A stretch of 16,702 nucleotides of DNA from Cytophagaceae bacterium. GTDB taxonomy: Bacteria > Bacteroidota > Bacteroidia > Cytophagales > Flexibacteraceae. How positions within the stretch are numbered: the stretch's first letter is position 1; each line of letters opens with the position of its first letter. The translations under genes were made by a program, and so were the position numbers. Below the pieces are notes generated by a model. The model saw only the letters and a list, made by a program, of their open reading frames with translations. It was not told where the DNA came from and ran no database searches. Location: assembly GCA_947464365.1 (NCBI GenBank), contig CANHWS010000040.1:1-16702 (forward strand), in the 5' to 3' direction. Below, in pieces: positions 15,267 through 16,702 of this stretch.

Positions 15267-16325
15267 ATGGCATCTTTGGTTTCCAGTCCAGCAACCCTTG
15301 CAATGCTTAACGAACTAGGCCCTATTCAAGTACTCAGTGCCAGCCAGATTGGTCAGGAGAAATGGGATGCTTTTGTAACTGAGGCTGAAGTCCCGAATCC
15401 ATTCGCGCAGTGGCAACATCTATCAGCGGTCTGCAATGGCTGGGGACGCAATGGCTGGGCGATCTGGGTAGGAACCACTGCACTTAAAGATACGTCTGCA
15501 GACCCTGTCAGCTGGGATTGGGCCATGCCTATCCCCTACCGTTCTGGTGGCTGGATCAAACAGATAACGCAGCCCTTATTCACACAGCAGCTCGGGATAT
15601 TATTCCGAACAGGACTACCAACATCCATCAAGTCGGCAGTATTACACGCGGTCCTAGTGCGCTTATCAGCAGAAAAATCACCCCTCGCACTGGCATTCAG
15701 CCATGCCAATACCACAGCCCTGCCTCAGGCTAACTTACAAGTCCAATTTCCAAACCTACAACTAGAGTGGGCCCCAAACGTTGCCCTGGATCTAAATAGG
15801 CCTTATCAGGTAATTTTGGAAGGTTATTCGGTCAATTTGATCCGGAAGCTGAAACGGCAACCAGCGGGCCAATTGGTTAGCTACCACCAGGACAATGCCA
15901 GTTGGCAGCTAGTGATCGAGCTGTTTGAGCAGCACATCAACAAGCAACACAAAATCCTGTCAGGGCGGCAACTGAGACGCCTAGCTAGGGTATGTACCAG
16001 TTGGTCCCTACAACAACAACTTATAGTCAGCCTACTAAGATCCTCTAATGGCGAGTTACTAGCTGGCATCATATACTTATGCCATCAGCCCATCGTGCAA
16101 GAAGGAGATGCACAACCCAATAGGTATGTAGCCTTCATGGGGGGGGCAACTAGCCAAGGAAAACAACAAGATAGCCAAGTGGCCCTGATGGATGCTAACA
16201 TCCAGCATTGGTCTGCTAATGGTGGAGGCATTTATGATTTCGAAGGGAGCCGCTTGCCTGGTGTACAACAACTTTTCAAGACCTTCGGACCGATTGAGGA
16301 GCCCTATTTAGTGGTTCGGAAATAG
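15267..16325 (+). CDS. FemAB-like GNAT-fold acyltransferase
   Basis: From the ATG at 15267 the product is 352 aa. Family signs are an N-terminal NPFAQWQHLSAV-type segment (44-55), MPIPYR (87-92) followed by the Gln-rich TQPLFTQQLGIL (101-112), and near the C-terminus YDFEGSRLPGVQQLFKTFG (323-341), the typical motif of peptidoglycan-branching FemAB/acetyltransferase-6-like proteins with a double GNAT fold. Related enzymes transfer aminoacyl or acyl groups to cell-wall or exopolysaccharide acceptors; the substrate here is unknown. The frame opens upstream at a TTG (15192), but that codon coincides with the -33 promoter element, so 15267 is preferred; an ATG at 15303 is also possible. The gene stands alone between the terminator at 15146 and the convergent terminator at 16370. 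Confidence 0.82.
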   Translation: MASLVSSPATLAMLNELGPIQVLSASQIGQEKWDAFVTEAEVPNPFAQWQHLSAVCNGWGRNGWAIWVGTTALKDTSADPVSWDWAMPIPYRSGGWIKQITQPLFTQQLGILFRTGLPTSIKSAVLHAVLVRLSAEKSPLALAFSHANTTALPQANLQVQFPNLQLEWAPNVALDLNRPYQVILEGYSVNLIRKLKRQPAGQLVSYHQDNASWQLVIELFEQHINKQHKILSGRQLRRLARVCTSWSLQQQLIVSLLRSSNGELLAGIIYLCHQPIVQEGDAQPNRYVAFMGGATSQGKQQDSQVALMDANIQHWSANGGGIYDFEGSRLPGVQQLFKTFGPIEEPYLVVRK

Positions 16326-16369
16326 TAGTTCTGTTGAGGTGAAGTCATCATGTTATCTAGCCCATCAAA

Positions 16370-16405
16370 ATGCCAAAGGGCCCGCAAATGCGGGCCCTTT
16401 GGCAT
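16370..16405. terminator. Bidirectional terminator between convergent genes
   Basis: A perfect 16-bp GC-rich stem (16370-16385 with 16390-16405) has an AAAT tetraloop. On the minus strand it is followed directly by TTTTGATG, giving a U-tract for the gene ending at 16435. On the plus strand the tail is only AATGTAA, so termination of the acyltransferase transcript would rely mainly on the stem. Confidence 0.8.
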
Positions 16406-16434
16406 AATGTAATAGATGTGCGGTAAATGAGGCC

Positions 16435-16702
16435 CTATTCGTCCTCCATCATCCCTGCATCATCTTGCTGAGCAAATGAATAGTACTGGCGCATAATGGC
16501 ATCATAAGCCTCTGCCTCCTTGGTGCGGTTATTTTGGCCATAAGCTACCGCAAGGTTCTGGATCAGGTAGAGGTTACCTTGGATGTCCATTTGGTGAAAC
16601 TTGATGTTGGCATCTTTGGTGTAGTAAGCCAACTCTTCTTTGGCACGGTCCGCCATGACTTTAGCCATTTCGTCAGCCTTTTTGGTTTCGCCGAGCTTGA
16701 GC
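16435..16702 (-). CDS. C-terminal fragment of a DUF2723-type membrane protein (TPR-like tail)
   Basis: The minus-strand frame is open from the right edge to a TAG at 16435-16437, giving 88 residues of a longer protein. The sequence LKLGETKKADEMAKVMADRA, then ELAYYTKDAN, QGNLYLIQNLAVAYGQN and AEAYDAIMRQYYSF, matches the helical TPR-like C-terminal tail of Bacteroidota DUF2723 proteins, as I recall them (pattern YKLGDxxKAxxIA ... DIQRxLYxLxxLxxxAxxxG ... YY). An acidic end (DDAGMMEDE) follows. The membrane GT-C part would lie outside the window. A generic TPR protein is the alternative. ATG codons inside this stretch (16668 and others) are internal. It ends 29 bp from the convergent terminator, which has a U-tract on this strand. 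Confidence 0.72.
   Translation of the reverse strand, partial: LKLGETKKADEMAKVMADRAKEELAYYTKDANIKFHQMDIQGNLYLIQNLAVAYGQNNRTKEAEAYDAIMRQYYSFAQQDDAGMMEDE

Noticed and set aside
14941..15318. Plus-strand 125-codon open frame overlapping the HIT gene end and the terminator/promoter region
   Set aside because: It crosses a terminator and a promoter, has no motif, and starts inside the HIT coding sequence in another frame.

Overview
The window looks like a chromosomal segment of a member of the Bacteroidota or a close FCB-group relative; the class cannot be fixed from this sequence. The evidence is a very large TonB-dependent receptor with an N-terminal carboxypeptidase-regulatory-like domain, a PorV/PorQ-family outer-membrane protein, a secreted giant with a PNPY-type C-terminal domain resembling type IX secretion (T9SS) sorting domains, a DUF2723-type membrane protein with a TPR-like tail, and two upstream regions that match the Bacteroidota promoter pattern (TTG, 18-19 nt, TAnnTTTG). 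No tRNA, rRNA, CRISPR array, insertion sequence or phage gene was seen.

Layout. On the left, two minus-strand genes run off the window: a short DUF2723/GT-C-like membrane protein, then the first 60 codons of cinA. A 127-bp divergent gap separates them from plus-strand genes for a diacylglycerol-kinase-family lipid kinase and an NAD-dependent D-2-hydroxyacid dehydrogenase. The centre (about 4.09-13.87 kb) is a three-gene transcription unit: TonB-dependent receptor (1292 aa), secreted multidomain protein (1477 aa), PorV/PorQ-family beta-barrel (380 aa). It begins at a good promoter match followed by a hairpin at the predicted mRNA 5' end, has an intercistronic hairpin before the last gene, and ends in a structured 3' region with a 14-bp terminator. 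To the right are greA and a HIT-family gene, their terminator, a fresh promoter, and a FemAB-like GNAT acyltransferase. A 16-bp convergent terminator separates this from the C-terminal end of a second DUF2723-type protein entering from the right on the minus strand.

How they fit together. The central trio reads as an envelope module. All three products carry Sec signal peptides; two are predicted outer-membrane barrels, and the third is a large secreted protein whose C-terminal domain looks like a T9SS export or surface-attachment signal. PorV is the known outer-membrane shuttle for T9SS cargo, so a dedicated receptor/cargo/PorV-paralogue set is the most interesting hypothesis here. The flanking genes are ordinary housekeeping or lipid/envelope functions, and nothing in the sequence ties them to the trio.
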